This document shows positions 18,182 through 27,145 of a DNA stretch of 64,000 nt, piece by piece. Below the pieces are notes generated by a model. It saw nothing but the letters and a program-made list of their open reading frames with translations, was not told where the DNA came from and did not search any database. A program made the translations under genes and the position numbers. Every line of letters begins with the position of its first letter. The stretch's first letter is position 1. The DNA comes from Ornithobacterium rhinotracheale. GTDB lineage: Bacteria > Bacteroidota > Bacteroidia > Flavobacteriales > Weeksellaceae. Location of the stretch: NCBI RefSeq assembly GCF_022832975.1, contig NZ_CP094846.1:1461501-1525500 (forward strand). Reading direction: 5' to 3'.

Positions 18182-18847
18182 TTATTTTAATTCTTTGATT
18201 TTAATTTTTCTAAAATCAATTGGGAATCCTTCGTATTGCAAAAGAATTCTACCACTTTGCACATTTGGATTTTCTCCTTGGTTCACGATTTTCCCATTCA
18301 GTTTTTGAATAATTTTTCCGTCTTTGCAAATCACTTGCAATTTATTCCATTTTCCGATTGGTTTTTCGTTGGATAAGATACGATCATACACCACACTTTT
18401 TCCAGCCTCGGTTGTTTTTCCATTGATGTCCAAAGTTACACCTTGCAAAAAGATAAAATCTCCCGTAGTGCCTTCTTTAATCTGAAATTGAATCCCTTTT
18501 GGCCAAAGCATATCTTCTTGATTTTCTGGCACGAGATACATTACTCCGCTGTTTTTGGTATCCATTCTGCGTTCTAAGGAGGCATCATCGTTCCATCTGA
18601 ATTGCAAAGTAAGTTTAAAGTTTTTGTATGATTTTTTAGACATTAAATAACCTGGCGTTTTGCCATACATTTTGATTGCTTTATCCTTTATAGCAAATAC
18701 CTCTTCTGCATTATCATGCACGCCAGTTGCTTTGCTATAAGCATACCATTGGCTTAAATCTTTACCATTGAAAAGGCAAGATTTCTGCGCCATGAGGTTT
18801 GTACTTAAAGCAAAAAATAATATAAAAATCGAGTTTTTAAAATTCAT
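18182..18847 (-). CDS. Secreted DUF1080 (3-keto-disaccharide hydrolase-like) protein
   Basis: From ATG 18847 the 221-residue protein has a signal peptide ending at LMAQ and a DUF1080 domain beginning CLFNGKDLSQWYAY. The domain is a concanavalin-like jelly roll; some members hydrolyse 3-keto-glycosides and others bind glycans. The longer frame from 18868 is unlikely, since a TATATTTG element (18866-18873) covers that start. It lies after the DUF2264 gene, and the pair is common in carbohydrate-utilisation regions. RMDTKNSGVMYLVPENQ and KWNKLQVICKDGKI are the conserved parts. Confidence 0.85.
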   Translation of the reverse strand: MNFKNSIFILFFALSTNLMAQKSCLFNGKDLSQWYAYSKATGVHDNAEEVFAIKDKAIKMYGKTPGYLMSKKSYKNFKLTLQFRWNDDASLERRMDTKNSGVMYLVPENQEDMLWPKGIQFQIKEGTTGDFIFLQGVTLDINGKTTEAGKSVVYDRILSNEKPIGKWNKLQVICKDGKIIQKLNGKIVNQGENPNVQSGRILLQYEGFPIDFRKIKIKELK

Positions 18848-18874
18848 GATTTTATTTAATTTCTTCAAATATAC

Positions 18875-20086
18875 TTATTTCATCACAGATTGGTGATAAT
18901 CTTTAGGGAAATCTTTTCCGCCCCAAGCTTTTTGCGATGTCCATTCTTGGTTCGGCGCAGTCCAGAAATCGTGATTGGCTGGCAAACCAAGTGGTAGAAA
19001 GACAAGCGAAGTCATATACATACTTCCGTTGTTTGAATAGTAATCGGCCAAATTAGGATGACTTCCTACAAAGCCTAAATTTAAGAATCCTGCTTTGTTA
19101 AAGTTTCCATCACCGTTGAACAATCTTTTCATCACGCTTGTAAGGGCGTTTCTTACCTGGCCATTGGTCAAAGGTTCTGGCAACTTATATTTCCAAGCCG
19201 CTAAAGCCAATGTCTGGAATGTAGCCATACGATAAGTTACGGAACGGCCAAAGGCTGGATAAGTAGCTTCTGGCGAAATCATTCTTTCAATCAAAATATT
19301 GTATCGTTGCATTCTTCGCAAAGCCAGATCAAAGCTAATGGCTCCTTTTACTTTGTTGCGCTCCATGATTTCTAAATCTTCCACAAGCATTGGGTGCATT
19401 ACATATGCATTGTAATAATCCAGTGAAAATTCTTTTCCATCTGAATAGAATCCATCTCCCACATACCATTCGTTGATTTTGCGAGTGGCTACTTCTAAGG
19501 CAAATCCGTCGTACTCCGCTCCTACCGAAAGTAAAAATGTCTCTATCGTGGCTCTAAAAAGCAACCAGTTGTTATAGGCTGGACGGATTCTTTCTAATTT
19601 TTTAAACGCCTTGATGTAGCGATCTTTGGTCACTTGGTCGAGTGGCTCCCAAAGCGCTTTTGGTGCACGCATAAAGCTGGTAGCAATGTACGAAGCGTCT
19701 ACCAAAATCTGCGTTTCGCCTTCCCATAAAAGATAATCGGGAGATTTAGGATCCACGGCATTTTTATACGCTTGCAATGCCCATTTCTTGAGCTGTTTGC
19801 GCTGTTTCCCTTCTGCGGTATTGTCATCTGGAAGGCTCAGCCATGGTGCAATTCCCGCCATTAAACGCCCAAAAGCTTCCATGTACGCCACTTCTTTGTT
19901 TCTGCCGTCCCAAGTAGGGCTATATTCGGCAGGCATGTTTTTATGCAATTTGCCTTCGCTTAAGTTTTTAAGCACGGGTACCGACATTTTGTAGGCTAAA
20001 TCACTCCAGTATTTTCGGACATTTTCTTGCGCCGAAACTTGTAATTGTACAAAACTTAAAATTACAATTAAAACTATTTTTTTCAT
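18875..20086 (-). CDS. Secreted DUF2264 family protein
   Basis: The 403-residue protein has a signal peptide (cleavage near VSAQE) and a DUF2264 domain with an alpha/alpha barrel look: YSPTWDGRNKEVAYMEAFGRLMAGIAPW, NNWLLFRATIETFLL and DGFYSDGKEFSLDYYNAYVMHPML are split along the chain. The domain is found in predicted polysaccharide-degrading enzymes, but activity is not established here. It is the first gene of a run with DUF1080 and AraC. Its 3' end touches the promoter-like element of DUF1080. Confidence 0.85.
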   Translation of the reverse strand: MKKIVLIVILSFVQLQVSAQENVRKYWSDLAYKMSVPVLKNLSEGKLHKNMPAEYSPTWDGRNKEVAYMEAFGRLMAGIAPWLSLPDDNTAEGKQRKQLKKWALQAYKNAVDPKSPDYLLWEGETQILVDASYIATSFMRAPKALWEPLDQVTKDRYIKAFKKLERIRPAYNNWLLFRATIETFLLSVGAEYDGFALEVATRKINEWYVGDGFYSDGKEFSLDYYNAYVMHPMLVEDLEIMERNKVKGAISFDLALRRMQRYNILIERMISPEATYPAFGRSVTYRMATFQTLALAAWKYKLPEPLTNGQVRNALTSVMKRLFNGDGNFNKAGFLNLGFVGSHPNLADYYSNNGSMYMTSLVFLPLGLPANHDFWTAPNQEWTSQKAWGGKDFPKDYHQSVMK

Positions 20087-20203
20087 ATAACTATAAATTA
20101 AAATTCAGTTGAAAGGTAAAAATTTTAAATTAGGAGACAAAGTAAATGTTTAAAAAACACTATCCTAACTGACAAAAATCTTGTTTTGATAATTTTAAAC
20201 CAT

Positions 20204-20241
20204 AAAAAAATCGCAAAGAATTGTAATCTCTGCGATTTTTT
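20204..20241 (-). terminator. Intrinsic terminator after the YkvA gene
   Basis: AAAAAATCGCA pairs with TGCGATTTTTT around a 16-base centre, with a T-run in the minus-strand direction, 20 bases past the stop. Confidence 0.75.
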
Positions 20242-20261
20242 TAGCTATTTAATTTAAATTT

Positions 20262-20591
20262 CTAATCCACGAAAATCTCGTTTTGTTGTTGCTCTTCCCA
20301 TTCAAGGAATCGCTCAATCTCTTGGTTTACTTTCTTGATTCCGTAGCCCATAATCACGATATCATCTAAGAAACCGCCTGGGATGAAATCTGGAATTAAA
20401 TCTAAAGGAGACACGGCATAAATCACAGCCCCCAATCCTATGATGATATTTGCTTTGCTCTTGGGCTTGTATTCGCCTTTAATCATCAAAGGAACCATAC
20501 GCGAGAATGCTTTTGCTTTTTCCTGAATATTGTCACTATTTATTTCGTGTCTATTGTTCCACAATTCGCTTAATAATTTTCTTTTACTCAT
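20262..20591 (-). CDS. YkvA (DUF1232) family small membrane-associated protein
   Basis: The 109-residue protein contains the DUF1232 signature: GLGAVIYAVSPLDLIPDFIPGGFLDD in the middle (split: YAVSPLDLIPDFIP then GGFLDDIVI). The family function is unknown. It is the last gene of a minus-strand run starting at the symporter, 46 bases after the frameshifted TlpA gene, and is followed by a terminator. Confidence 0.85.
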   Translation of the reverse strand: MSKRKLLSELWNNRHEINSDNIQEKAKAFSRMVPLMIKGEYKPKSKANIIIGLGAVIYAVSPLDLIPDFIPGGFLDDIVIMGYGIKKVNQEIERFLEWEEQQQNEIFVD

Positions 20592-20637
20592 TTTTAAAAT
20601 TAATTTTTAAGTTATTTTTCAAAAATTATTCCGTTTT

Positions 20638-21130
20638 CTAAAGTGAATCCAATATTTGTTTATTTTCATCGTTTTCCCAATCCTGCATACCTATGGCTTC
20701 TTTTACCACTTTTTTATCTTTGTCGATAATGTATGTGGTAGGAAACGCATTAGGCTTTAAATCTTTATCAATTAAAGATTTAGCTTCATACACGGGCACA
20801 TCAATATTATTATCACTCAAAAATGCTTGGTACTTTTCTGGTTTATCGTTCATTGGGATTAGGATAAATTCCACTTTGTCGCCATACTTTTGATACAGCT
20901 TTTGAATGCTCGGCATTTCGGCTTTGCATGGCGGGCACCAACTTCCCCAAAAATGTAAAAAAAATCGGTTTTTGAATGTTTTTTAAGTTCAATTGTTCGC
21001 CCGTAGTTTTTTCCAAATCCAAATCCAATTGACTTGTTTGCAAAGCTTGTCCTTCCTCAAACTTAGGTTCAGGTGCTTTGCAGGCATTCAATGCTAAAAC
21101 GGAAAAAATGATTAAAATTAATTTTCTCAT
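20638..21130 (-). pseudogene. TlpA/ResA-like thioredoxin lipoprotein, frameshifted at an 8-base homopolymer
   Basis: Two overlapping frames make up one protein. The first gives a lipoprotein signal peptide (LNAC) and the start of a TlpA domain, up to IQKPIFF. The second gives MPSIQKLYQKYGDKVEFI and AFPTTYIIDKDKKV, the rest of the domain. Removing one base from the run of eight A (20957-20964, T on the coding strand) restores a continuous frame reading PIFLHFWGSWCPPCKAEMP, with the CPPC redox motif. An intact protein would be a membrane-anchored thiol reductase. The defect may be a real mutation, phase variation, slippage-corrected expression or a sequencing error. Confidence 0.85.
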
Positions 21131-21700
21131 TTATTTTTCTAATAAGTCCAAAAATTCGTTGATAATCGCGTTTCCTTTATCTTTATTATAAGATTTTTGA
21201 AGCTCAATTACAAACTCATCGTGGTTCATTTTACCAGATTTGTATTCAGCCAAAAGTGTTTTAGCCCATTCAGGTCTTGGTCCCCAAACAAAGATTTCTT
21301 CCTTGGTCTCAGCATCCACGCCCACCACGATTGGGATAGATTTTCCGCCATTGGTTAAATGATGTTCAATATAGTCGCTGCTATCCCTTAAAATAAAAGC
21401 GGTATCCAGCTTAGGACTTTGGTTTGCCAAAACTTCTACCACGGGCAAAATCTGTGCAGCATCTCCACACCAGCCTTCGGTAATGGCGAATAAAATTACT
21501 TTTTTGTCTAATTTTTTCACACGCTCTTCTTGCTCTGGGCTTAAAGTCGTTTTCTTGATTAAACGCTCGATGCGTTTCAAGTTTAAATCATAATACTGGT
21601 ATTTATCATCGCTCTGGTCGCCGTTGGCAATCACATCGTTGATGTGGGCAATGTACTTGTCCCAAGTAAGGCTTTGGTTTAAATAATTTTCTACATTCAT
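21131..21700 (-). CDS. Thioredoxin-family protein
   Basis: The protein of 189 residues has a thioredoxin-like core in its middle: KKVILFAITEGWCGDAAQILP, where the usual CxxC is WCGDA with a single cysteine, and a cis-proline segment SIPIVVGVDAE. The N-terminal 60 residues are helical. Bacteroidota proteins of this type are annotated as thioredoxins with an unusual active site. It ends directly at the start of the TlpA-like gene (TAA-ATG) and starts 4 bases after the symporter, so all are co-transcribed. Confidence 0.82.
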   Translation of the reverse strand: MNVENYLNQSLTWDKYIAHINDVIANGDQSDDKYQYYDLNLKRIERLIKKTTLSPEQEERVKKLDKKVILFAITEGWCGDAAQILPVVEVLANQSPKLDTAFILRDSSDYIEHHLTNGGKSIPIVVGVDAETKEEIFVWGPRPEWAKTLLAEYKSGKMNHDEFVIELQKSYNKDKGNAIINEFLDLLEK

Positions 21701-21704
21701 AATT

Positions 21705-23048
21705 CTATATATTTTGATTTTTAATTCTTTTCATTTTATAATTATCGTTCCAGTTTCTAGCTTTTGGAGTGTGTAGTTTGTTCAACGATTTCCCTACACA
21801 AAGCGAAACAAAGGCATCTCCTGTGATGTTCACCACCGTGCGGAACATATCGAGCGGACGATCCACGGCAAAGATTAAGGCCAATCCTACCGCCAATTTA
21901 TCTGCAGGGAACCCTACCGATTCTAGCACAATAACGAGCATCACCATGCCCGCGCCTGGTACCGCTGCCGACCCAATAGAAGCCATTAAGGCAGTGAGCA
22001 CAATCGTAAGCTGGTCTGAAAATTCAAGCGGGAATTTCATCGCTTGGGCAATGAAAACTGCCGCCACGGCTTGGTATAAACTTGTCCCATCCATGTTGAT
22101 TGTCGCCCCCACAGGCAATACAAAACTGCTCACCTCTTCGTCCACACCCAAATGCTCATTTACACGCTCCATAGTTACGGGCAAGGTGGCAGCACTCGAA
22201 CTGGTAGAAAACGCCAATAACTGCGCAGGGGACATGGCTTTGAAAAATTCTTTAGGTGTTTTTTTGGTATAAATGTATCCTGCCGTAACATAAAACACGA
22301 CCAATAAAATTAAACCTATAACCACCGTTCCTGCATAGAAAGCTAATTTTTCTAGAATTTCTGGATCGTTGGACGAAACAATGACATTGGACAACAATGC
22401 AAATACGGCAAAAGGTGCAGTGAGCATGATTAAATCTACCATCTTTAGCACCACTTCGTTAAGCGAATCAAAGAAATCTTTAAGCGGTTTAGCTTTTTCG
22501 TCGTCTACCAATAAAAGACTGATTCCCACAAAAATAGCAAAAAATATAATTTGCAGCATCATTCCATTATCTGTCATAGCACCGATGATATTGTCTGGCA
22601 CCATTTCTACAATAAAATTTAAAGGTCCAGCAGCTTTTTGAGACGCTGCCGTATTAATCTTATCTGAAATATCGGCACTATCGGTATAAGTTGCCGTAAG
22701 CTGATCAATTGTTTCTTGCGGAACGCCTTTTCCAGGAGCAAAAAGATTTACTAAACTTAGCCCAATTACAATCGCTACAATCGTGGTACACATATAAATA
22801 CCTATTGTGCGAATCCCCATATTTTTAAATTTTGAGATATCCTGCAAATCAGAAATTCCTTTTACAAGCGATGCCAAAATCAGCGGAATTGCAATTAGTT
22901 TTAAAAGTTTAATAAAAATAGTACCAAAAGGGGCAATCCAATCGGAAATGAATTGAGCGCCATAAGACCAAAAGGTCATTGCATAGCCAAATGCTACACC
23001 CAACACCATCCCTATCATAATTTGCCAATGCAATTCTAATTTCTTCAT
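21705..23048 (-). CDS. Dicarboxylate/amino acid:cation symporter (DAACS family)
   Basis: From ATG 23048 the protein is 447 residues, the family's usual length, with eight membrane helices and two re-entrant loops. The serine-rich HP1 loop (AFSTSSSAATLPVT) and the NMDGTSLY motif in helix 7 are intact, as in GltP/GltT glutamate carriers. It imports glutamate, aspartate or C4-dicarboxylates with H+ or Na+. A frame extension to a TTG at 23054 is possible. A TACATTTG element lies about 64 bases upstream. Confidence 0.93.
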   Translation of the reverse strand: MKKLELHWQIMIGMVLGVAFGYAMTFWSYGAQFISDWIAPFGTIFIKLLKLIAIPLILASLVKGISDLQDISKFKNMGIRTIGIYMCTTIVAIVIGLSLVNLFAPGKGVPQETIDQLTATYTDSADISDKINTAASQKAAGPLNFIVEMVPDNIIGAMTDNGMMLQIIFFAIFVGISLLLVDDEKAKPLKDFFDSLNEVVLKMVDLIMLTAPFAVFALLSNVIVSSNDPEILEKLAFYAGTVVIGLILLVVFYVTAGYIYTKKTPKEFFKAMSPAQLLAFSTSSSAATLPVTMERVNEHLGVDEEVSSFVLPVGATINMDGTSLYQAVAAVFIAQAMKFPLEFSDQLTIVLTALMASIGSAAVPGAGMVMLVIVLESVGFPADKLAVGLALIFAVDRPLDMFRTVVNITGDAFVSLCVGKSLNKLHTPKARNWNDNYKMKRIKNQNI

Positions 23049-23215
23049 ATTCAATAAAAAGTGATGTGTAATTTAGTAGTAAAAGCAACATGTACTCCTA
23101 CTGAATCCAGACAAATGTAATGAAATTTTTTTATATGATTTTTGTTATGAAAGTTTATATTAAAGATTTTTTATTTAAATTTACTTAATCGTTTTAAACC
23201 AAATTCCTTATCAAT

Positions 23216-23899
23216 ATGAAAAAAAATAATTTTTGGGTAATTTTAGCATTACTTATGCTACCTACCACATTTTATGCACAAAAGATCTCAAATATAGACT
23301 TTGATAGCATAAAAGCTAAAATTCAAGATGAAAAATCGCCAAGCTACTACCCAAACTTAATTGAGCGGTTGAAATTGCACGATCCCACTCTCACAGATGA
23401 TGACTATACTAATTTATATTATGGAAATGTGTTTTATGAAAATTACGATCCATATGCTTTCAACAAAGAAAAATCGGATAATGAAAAGGAACTTGATAAG
23501 CAGATGAAAGCTGGCAACTTCAAAGAAGCCATTCCGCTTGCTTTAGCCATATTAGACAAAAATCCTATTGAATTAGAGCCCCTCACAGCCCTAATGATTT
23601 CTTATGGAAATTTAAAAGACAAAGAATCTGTAAGGAAATTTATCCCCGCTTATGCTGAATTGATCAAAGCCATAGAAAGAAGTGGCGACGGGAAAAGCAA
23701 AGAAACTGCTTATGTGATAAATTCTGTACCAGATGAATACCAATTACTGTATTTCAAAAAATTAAACCCTATTTCCCAGAAACTTGTCGATGCTAGATAT
23801 GATGTGCTCGAAGTAAAAGATGAAAAAGGAAATGTAGAAAATGTGTATTTTGATGTAAGCAAACCGCTTAAAAAATCTAGAGAATATTACAGTAAATAA
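23216..23899 (+). CDS. Secreted DUF4919 family protein
   Basis: The 227-residue protein has a signal peptide ending TTFYAQ and then a DUF4919-type domain with helical repeats; KEAIPLALAILDKNPIELE and DEYQLLYFKKLNP are recognisable. Its function is unknown. It is probably periplasmic. It is transcribed alone, divergent from the symporter. Confidence 0.75.
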   Translation: MKKNNFWVILALLMLPTTFYAQKISNIDFDSIKAKIQDEKSPSYYPNLIERLKLHDPTLTDDDYTNLYYGNVFYENYDPYAFNKEKSDNEKELDKQMKAGNFKEAIPLALAILDKNPIELEPLTALMISYGNLKDKESVRKFIPAYAELIKAIERSGDGKSKETAYVINSVPDEYQLLYFKKLNPISQKLVDARYDVLEVKDEKGNVENVYFDVSKPLKKSREYYSK

Positions 23900-23932
23900 A
23901 CTATAAGTATTCTCCACGACTTAAAAGTTGTT

Positions 23933-23963
23933 TTGGTTAAAAAAATTAAAATTTATACATTTG
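23933..23963 (+). promoter_or_regulatory. Promoter of fabG with -33 TTG and -7 TACATTTG
   Basis: TTG at 23933-23935 and TACATTTG at 23956-23963 are separated by 20 bases, the usual Bacteroidota spacing. The fabG ATG is 25 bases downstream. Confidence 0.7.
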
Positions 23964-23988
23964 TTTCTATCGAAATAAATCGTAAAAA

Positions 23989-24726
23989 ATGGAATTATTA
24001 AAAGGAAAAGTAGCGATTGTAACGGGAGCTACACGAGGAATCGGCAAGGGAATTCTTGAGAAATTTGTGGAAAATGGAGCCAAAGTTGCCTTTACTTACG
24101 CTTCTTCTGCAGAAGCTGCCAAAGCACTAGAAGAAAAATATGGCGAAAGCGTAAAAGGCTTTCAATCAGACGCATCGGATTTTGATGCCGCACAAGAATT
24201 GGTAAACCAAGTGCTTAAAACTTTTGGTCAAATCGATGTTGTGGTAAACAACGCTGGAATCACTAAAGATAACTTATTGATGCGTATGGGCTATGAAGAT
24301 TGGGAAAAAGTAATCAAAGTGAATTTGGATTCTGCCTTTAATCTTACCAAGGCCGTATTGCGCCCAATGTTGAAACAACGCAGCGGCTCTATCATCAATA
24401 TGAGCTCGGTGGTAGGATTACAAGGGAATGCAGGGCAGGCTAATTATTCAGCTTCCAAAGCGGGCCTTTTAGGTTTTACTAAATCAGTGGCACTTGAGCT
24501 AGGCTCTAGAAATATCCGTTGCAACGCCATTGCACCAGGTTTTATCGAAACGGAAATGACTGCAAAATTAGACGAAAAAGTGGTAGAAGAATGGCGAAAC
24601 AACATTCCACTTCGTCGTGGCGGAACACCAGAAGACATCGCCAATGCTTGTTTGTATTTAGGCTCAGAACTTTCGAGCTATGTTACAGGGCAAGTGCTTA
24701 GTGTAGATGGCGGAATGCATACTTAA
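23989..24726 (+). CDS. fabG: 3-oxoacyl-[acyl-carrier-protein] reductase
   Basis: The 245-residue short-chain dehydrogenase matches FabG throughout: NADP-binding TGATRGIGKGI at the N-terminus, NNAGITKDNLLMRM, catalytic Ser in SSVVGLQGNAGQ and the YSASKAG Tyr/Lys pair, and the C-terminal SYVTGQVLSVDGGMHT. It reduces beta-ketoacyl-ACP in fatty acid elongation. It stands alone with its own promoter and a strong terminator. Confidence 0.95.
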   Translation: MELLKGKVAIVTGATRGIGKGILEKFVENGAKVAFTYASSAEAAKALEEKYGESVKGFQSDASDFDAAQELVNQVLKTFGQIDVVVNNAGITKDNLLMRMGYEDWEKVIKVNLDSAFNLTKAVLRPMLKQRSGSIINMSSVVGLQGNAGQANYSASKAGLLGFTKSVALELGSRNIRCNAIAPGFIETEMTAKLDEKVVEEWRNNIPLRRGGTPEDIANACLYLGSELSSYVTGQVLSVDGGMHT

Positions 24727-24736
24727 AAGTTTGAAT

Positions 24737-24770
24737 AACCACCTATCAACAAAATGATAGGTGGTTTAAA
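24737..24770. terminator. Terminator between fabG and the receiver-HEPN remnant
   Basis: A 12-bp perfect stem, AACCACCTATCA and its complement, encloses a 6-base loop. It lies 10 bases after fabG and 6 bases past the convergent gene, so it can act for both. Confidence 0.85.
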
Positions 24771-24776
24771 TTCATT

Positions 24777-26104
24777 CTATAAATTAATCAATCCGTTCTT
24801 CACTATTCTATTTATAGTTAAAATATCATCAATCGTTATTTCTAGTTTTTTCTTTTGGGTAATATCTAAATGAACAAGTGAATTTCTTTTTTCAACTAAC
24901 CCTTCAACGATTTTGTAATCAAATTCATCTTTATTGATGAAATAAAATGTATTTTGAATCTTTATAGACCAAGGTATGTTTGTCTTATTACTTGAAAAAA
25001 TATTTTTTGGTTTGCCTTTTTCAAAATTGTATAATTTTGCTTCTGGGTTTTTAAATAAGAAATAATTATTGCCTTGGGAATCTTTCTTCGGCTCTAGGTC
25101 AATTTTAAAGTTTGCTATAGTTTCGATAACTGAAAACTTAAGCATAAACGATGATAATATTTCATCATCTGTCGTTTTTCTATTTTTAAATACTAGATTA
25201 CTAAGTTTAAGCCATCGAAGTACTTCTCCATAAAAATCTTTTGAAATTATTTTATCATTTTTCTTTTGTAATAAATATTGTTGTACTTCTTCAAAATCTG
25301 TGAACATTACTTTTAAAAAGCTTTTTTTAACGGCTAAACTCATTGCATCGACAAAGTTTTGAATGCTTTCTTTTGTGAAATTAGGATTCACACTATTTTC
25401 TGGGGATTCCTTAATGATAAAACCATCGGCACCTGCAGCGTTTAACTTTTCAAGATTCCAAACTTTATTCGTAGCTGAAAATATAATTACTTGTATACCA
25501 GGATTGATTTTCTTTATTTGCTTTAAGATATTATAGCCTGTTACATTTTCTATTTTTGTACCTCCAAAATCATCTGGATGAAGTCTGAAATCTAAAATCA
25601 CAATTTCTGGATCGTACTCTTCTACATTTTTTATAGTGGCATTTATGATTTCTTCTCTAGATCTATCTTTAAAAGTATCTAAATCCAGATAATTGAAATC
25701 AATTTGATTCTTATCATACAAAATATTGCAATAAATCTCATACCATCCTTTATCTGCCTCATCATCTATATAGAGAACCTTCTTATTTTTAGAATTTTCT
25801 ATTTTTAGATTAACAGCCTCATCAGAAGATTTAATCGGATAAGCTGCTTTTAGGTATTTAAAATATAAATTTTGATTTATATTTTTTTCAATGCGTTCAA
25901 TCCCATCATCTGATGCATTTAAAAGTTTTGCCCATCTATAAATTGCCCACTCATTAGCAATTGAATGATGATCTTCATAACTCGAAGGAATTTTGATGAT
26001 TACATTAGATGTGAATTGTTTCATAAAATCAATATCAGATTCATTTTTAGCTGTATTGTTTAAAACATAAGCACACCATTTTTTAAAACTTTCAATACTA
26101 ATTT
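24777..26104 (-). pseudogene. Receiver domain protein with HEPN-like C-terminus, 5' end removed by the IS
   Basis: The frame runs out of the IS right end (the only start codons are a TTG within the IS at 26150 or internal ATGs), so the natural N-terminus is missing. About 110 helical residues precede a response-regulator receiver domain (numbering from TTG 26150): acidic pair D129-D130 in VLYIDDE, phospho-acceptor D187 in VILDFRL, T227 and K247 in GFIIKES. The C-terminal 190 residues are helical and end with RNSLVH (R422, H427), an Rx4H motif typical of HEPN ribonuclease domains. This could be an effector of a phospho-relay-controlled defence system, but that is inference. Confidence 0.75.
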
Positions 26105-26150
26105 TGTACGTCGTCAAACTAAAGTTTACTGAGGCTAATATAGTAAACAA

Positions 26151-27125
26151 TTAAATAAGTCCAAAACAATAATTTAATTTTCTTTGATTTAAAGTATTTA
26201 TTTTCACTTGTTTTCTTAGTTTTAAGATTTGGTCTTGTCTACCTAGGTATACATCTTCAGGGGTTAAATTATTTAAAGCTTCGTGATATCTTTGCGAGTT
26301 GTAATATTGCACAAATTTATCAATAGCCCTTTCGAGTTGCTCGGGAGCATAATAATGGTGTAATTTGACTACATTTTTCATGGAACGATGATACCGCTCG
26401 ATTTTCCCTTGTGTTTGCGGATGCAATGGTTTTCCATGTATGTGTCTAATTCCATAAGTGTTCATTAAGTAATCTTTGAGCTCCTTAGCAATATAACAAG
26501 GTCCATTGTCGGAGAGCAACACTGGCGGTTGCCTTCTATTTTTTATTTTGGCTTTACTGATGGCGTTATCAATGGTTCTTTTGACGTCTTGTGCAGTCAT
26601 ACTAGGACATAGTTCCCAATGAACGATATATCGGCTGTAGTCATCAATGACGGTGGATAAATAATACCATCCCCAACCGATAATTTTGAAATAAGTAAAA
26701 TCCGTTTGCCACATTTGATGCACGAAATTGGTTTTGGAATGAAACTGATCTGCTGCCGCCAAGAACCTATGCGGTGTATCGGCCAATAATCCCTGTTTTT
26801 TCAAAATGCGATAAACGGATGATTCTGATATGAAAACGCCTTGTTCATCAATGAACCTTGTGGCAATGAGCCTTGGTGTTTCCTGGGGATATTGCAAGGC
26901 AATCTCAACGACCATTTGTTTGATTCTATCGGGAATGCTATTCCATTGTTGCTTTTGATTACGTTTCGCTTTAAGGCCATCAATACCATTTTGGCTGTAG
27001 GCGTGATACCAATTATAAAAGGTTCTTTTGTGAATGCCTAATTGCTTTAAAGTCCTATTAACGCCTAATTCAGAGTTTTTTACCACCTCTATAATCTCTG
27101 CTTTTTCTTCTGCCGTTAGTCTCAT
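26151..27125 (-). CDS. IS3-family transposase OrfB (DDE integrase domain), copy A
   Basis: The 324-residue protein has an N-terminal HTH (LGIHKRTFYNWYHAY) and an rve-type catalytic core. The catalytic triad is D142 (WQTDFTYF), D206 (LLSDNGP) and E243 (QGKIERYHRS). The start lies 20 bases after the OrfA stop in the -1 frame. A -1 slip on the A8 run near the end of OrfA reads without a stop into OrfB, so the functional product is probably an OrfAB fusion. The protein is identical to that of copy B. Confidence 0.92.
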   Translation of the reverse strand: MRLTAEEKAEIIEVVKNSELGVNRTLKQLGIHKRTFYNWYHAYSQNGIDGLKAKRNQKQQWNSIPDRIKQMVVEIALQYPQETPRLIATRFIDEQGVFISESSVYRILKKQGLLADTPHRFLAAADQFHSKTNFVHQMWQTDFTYFKIIGWGWYYLSTVIDDYSRYIVHWELCPSMTAQDVKRTIDNAISKAKIKNRRQPPVLLSDNGPCYIAKELKDYLMNTYGIRHIHGKPLHPQTQGKIERYHRSMKNVVKLHHYYAPEQLERAIDKFVQYYNSQRYHEALNNLTPEDVYLGRQDQILKLRKQVKINTLNQRKLNYCFGLI

Positions 27126-27145
27126 ATATTTTTTAAATTGAGGGG

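Noticed and set aside
18848-18868. Longer N-terminus for DUF1080 from 18868
   Set aside because: The bases are covered by a TATATTTG promoter element and ATG 18847 starts a clean signal peptide.
26105-26150. TTG at 26150 as a start for the receiver-HEPN protein
   Set aside because: It lies in the IS and adds 15 IS-encoded residues; it is a by-product of the junction, not a native start.
26801-27041. Frames on both strands within the IS transposase genes (also at 62443-62683)
   Set aside because: They lie entirely within OrfB, have no recognisable domain and recur only because the IS is duplicated.
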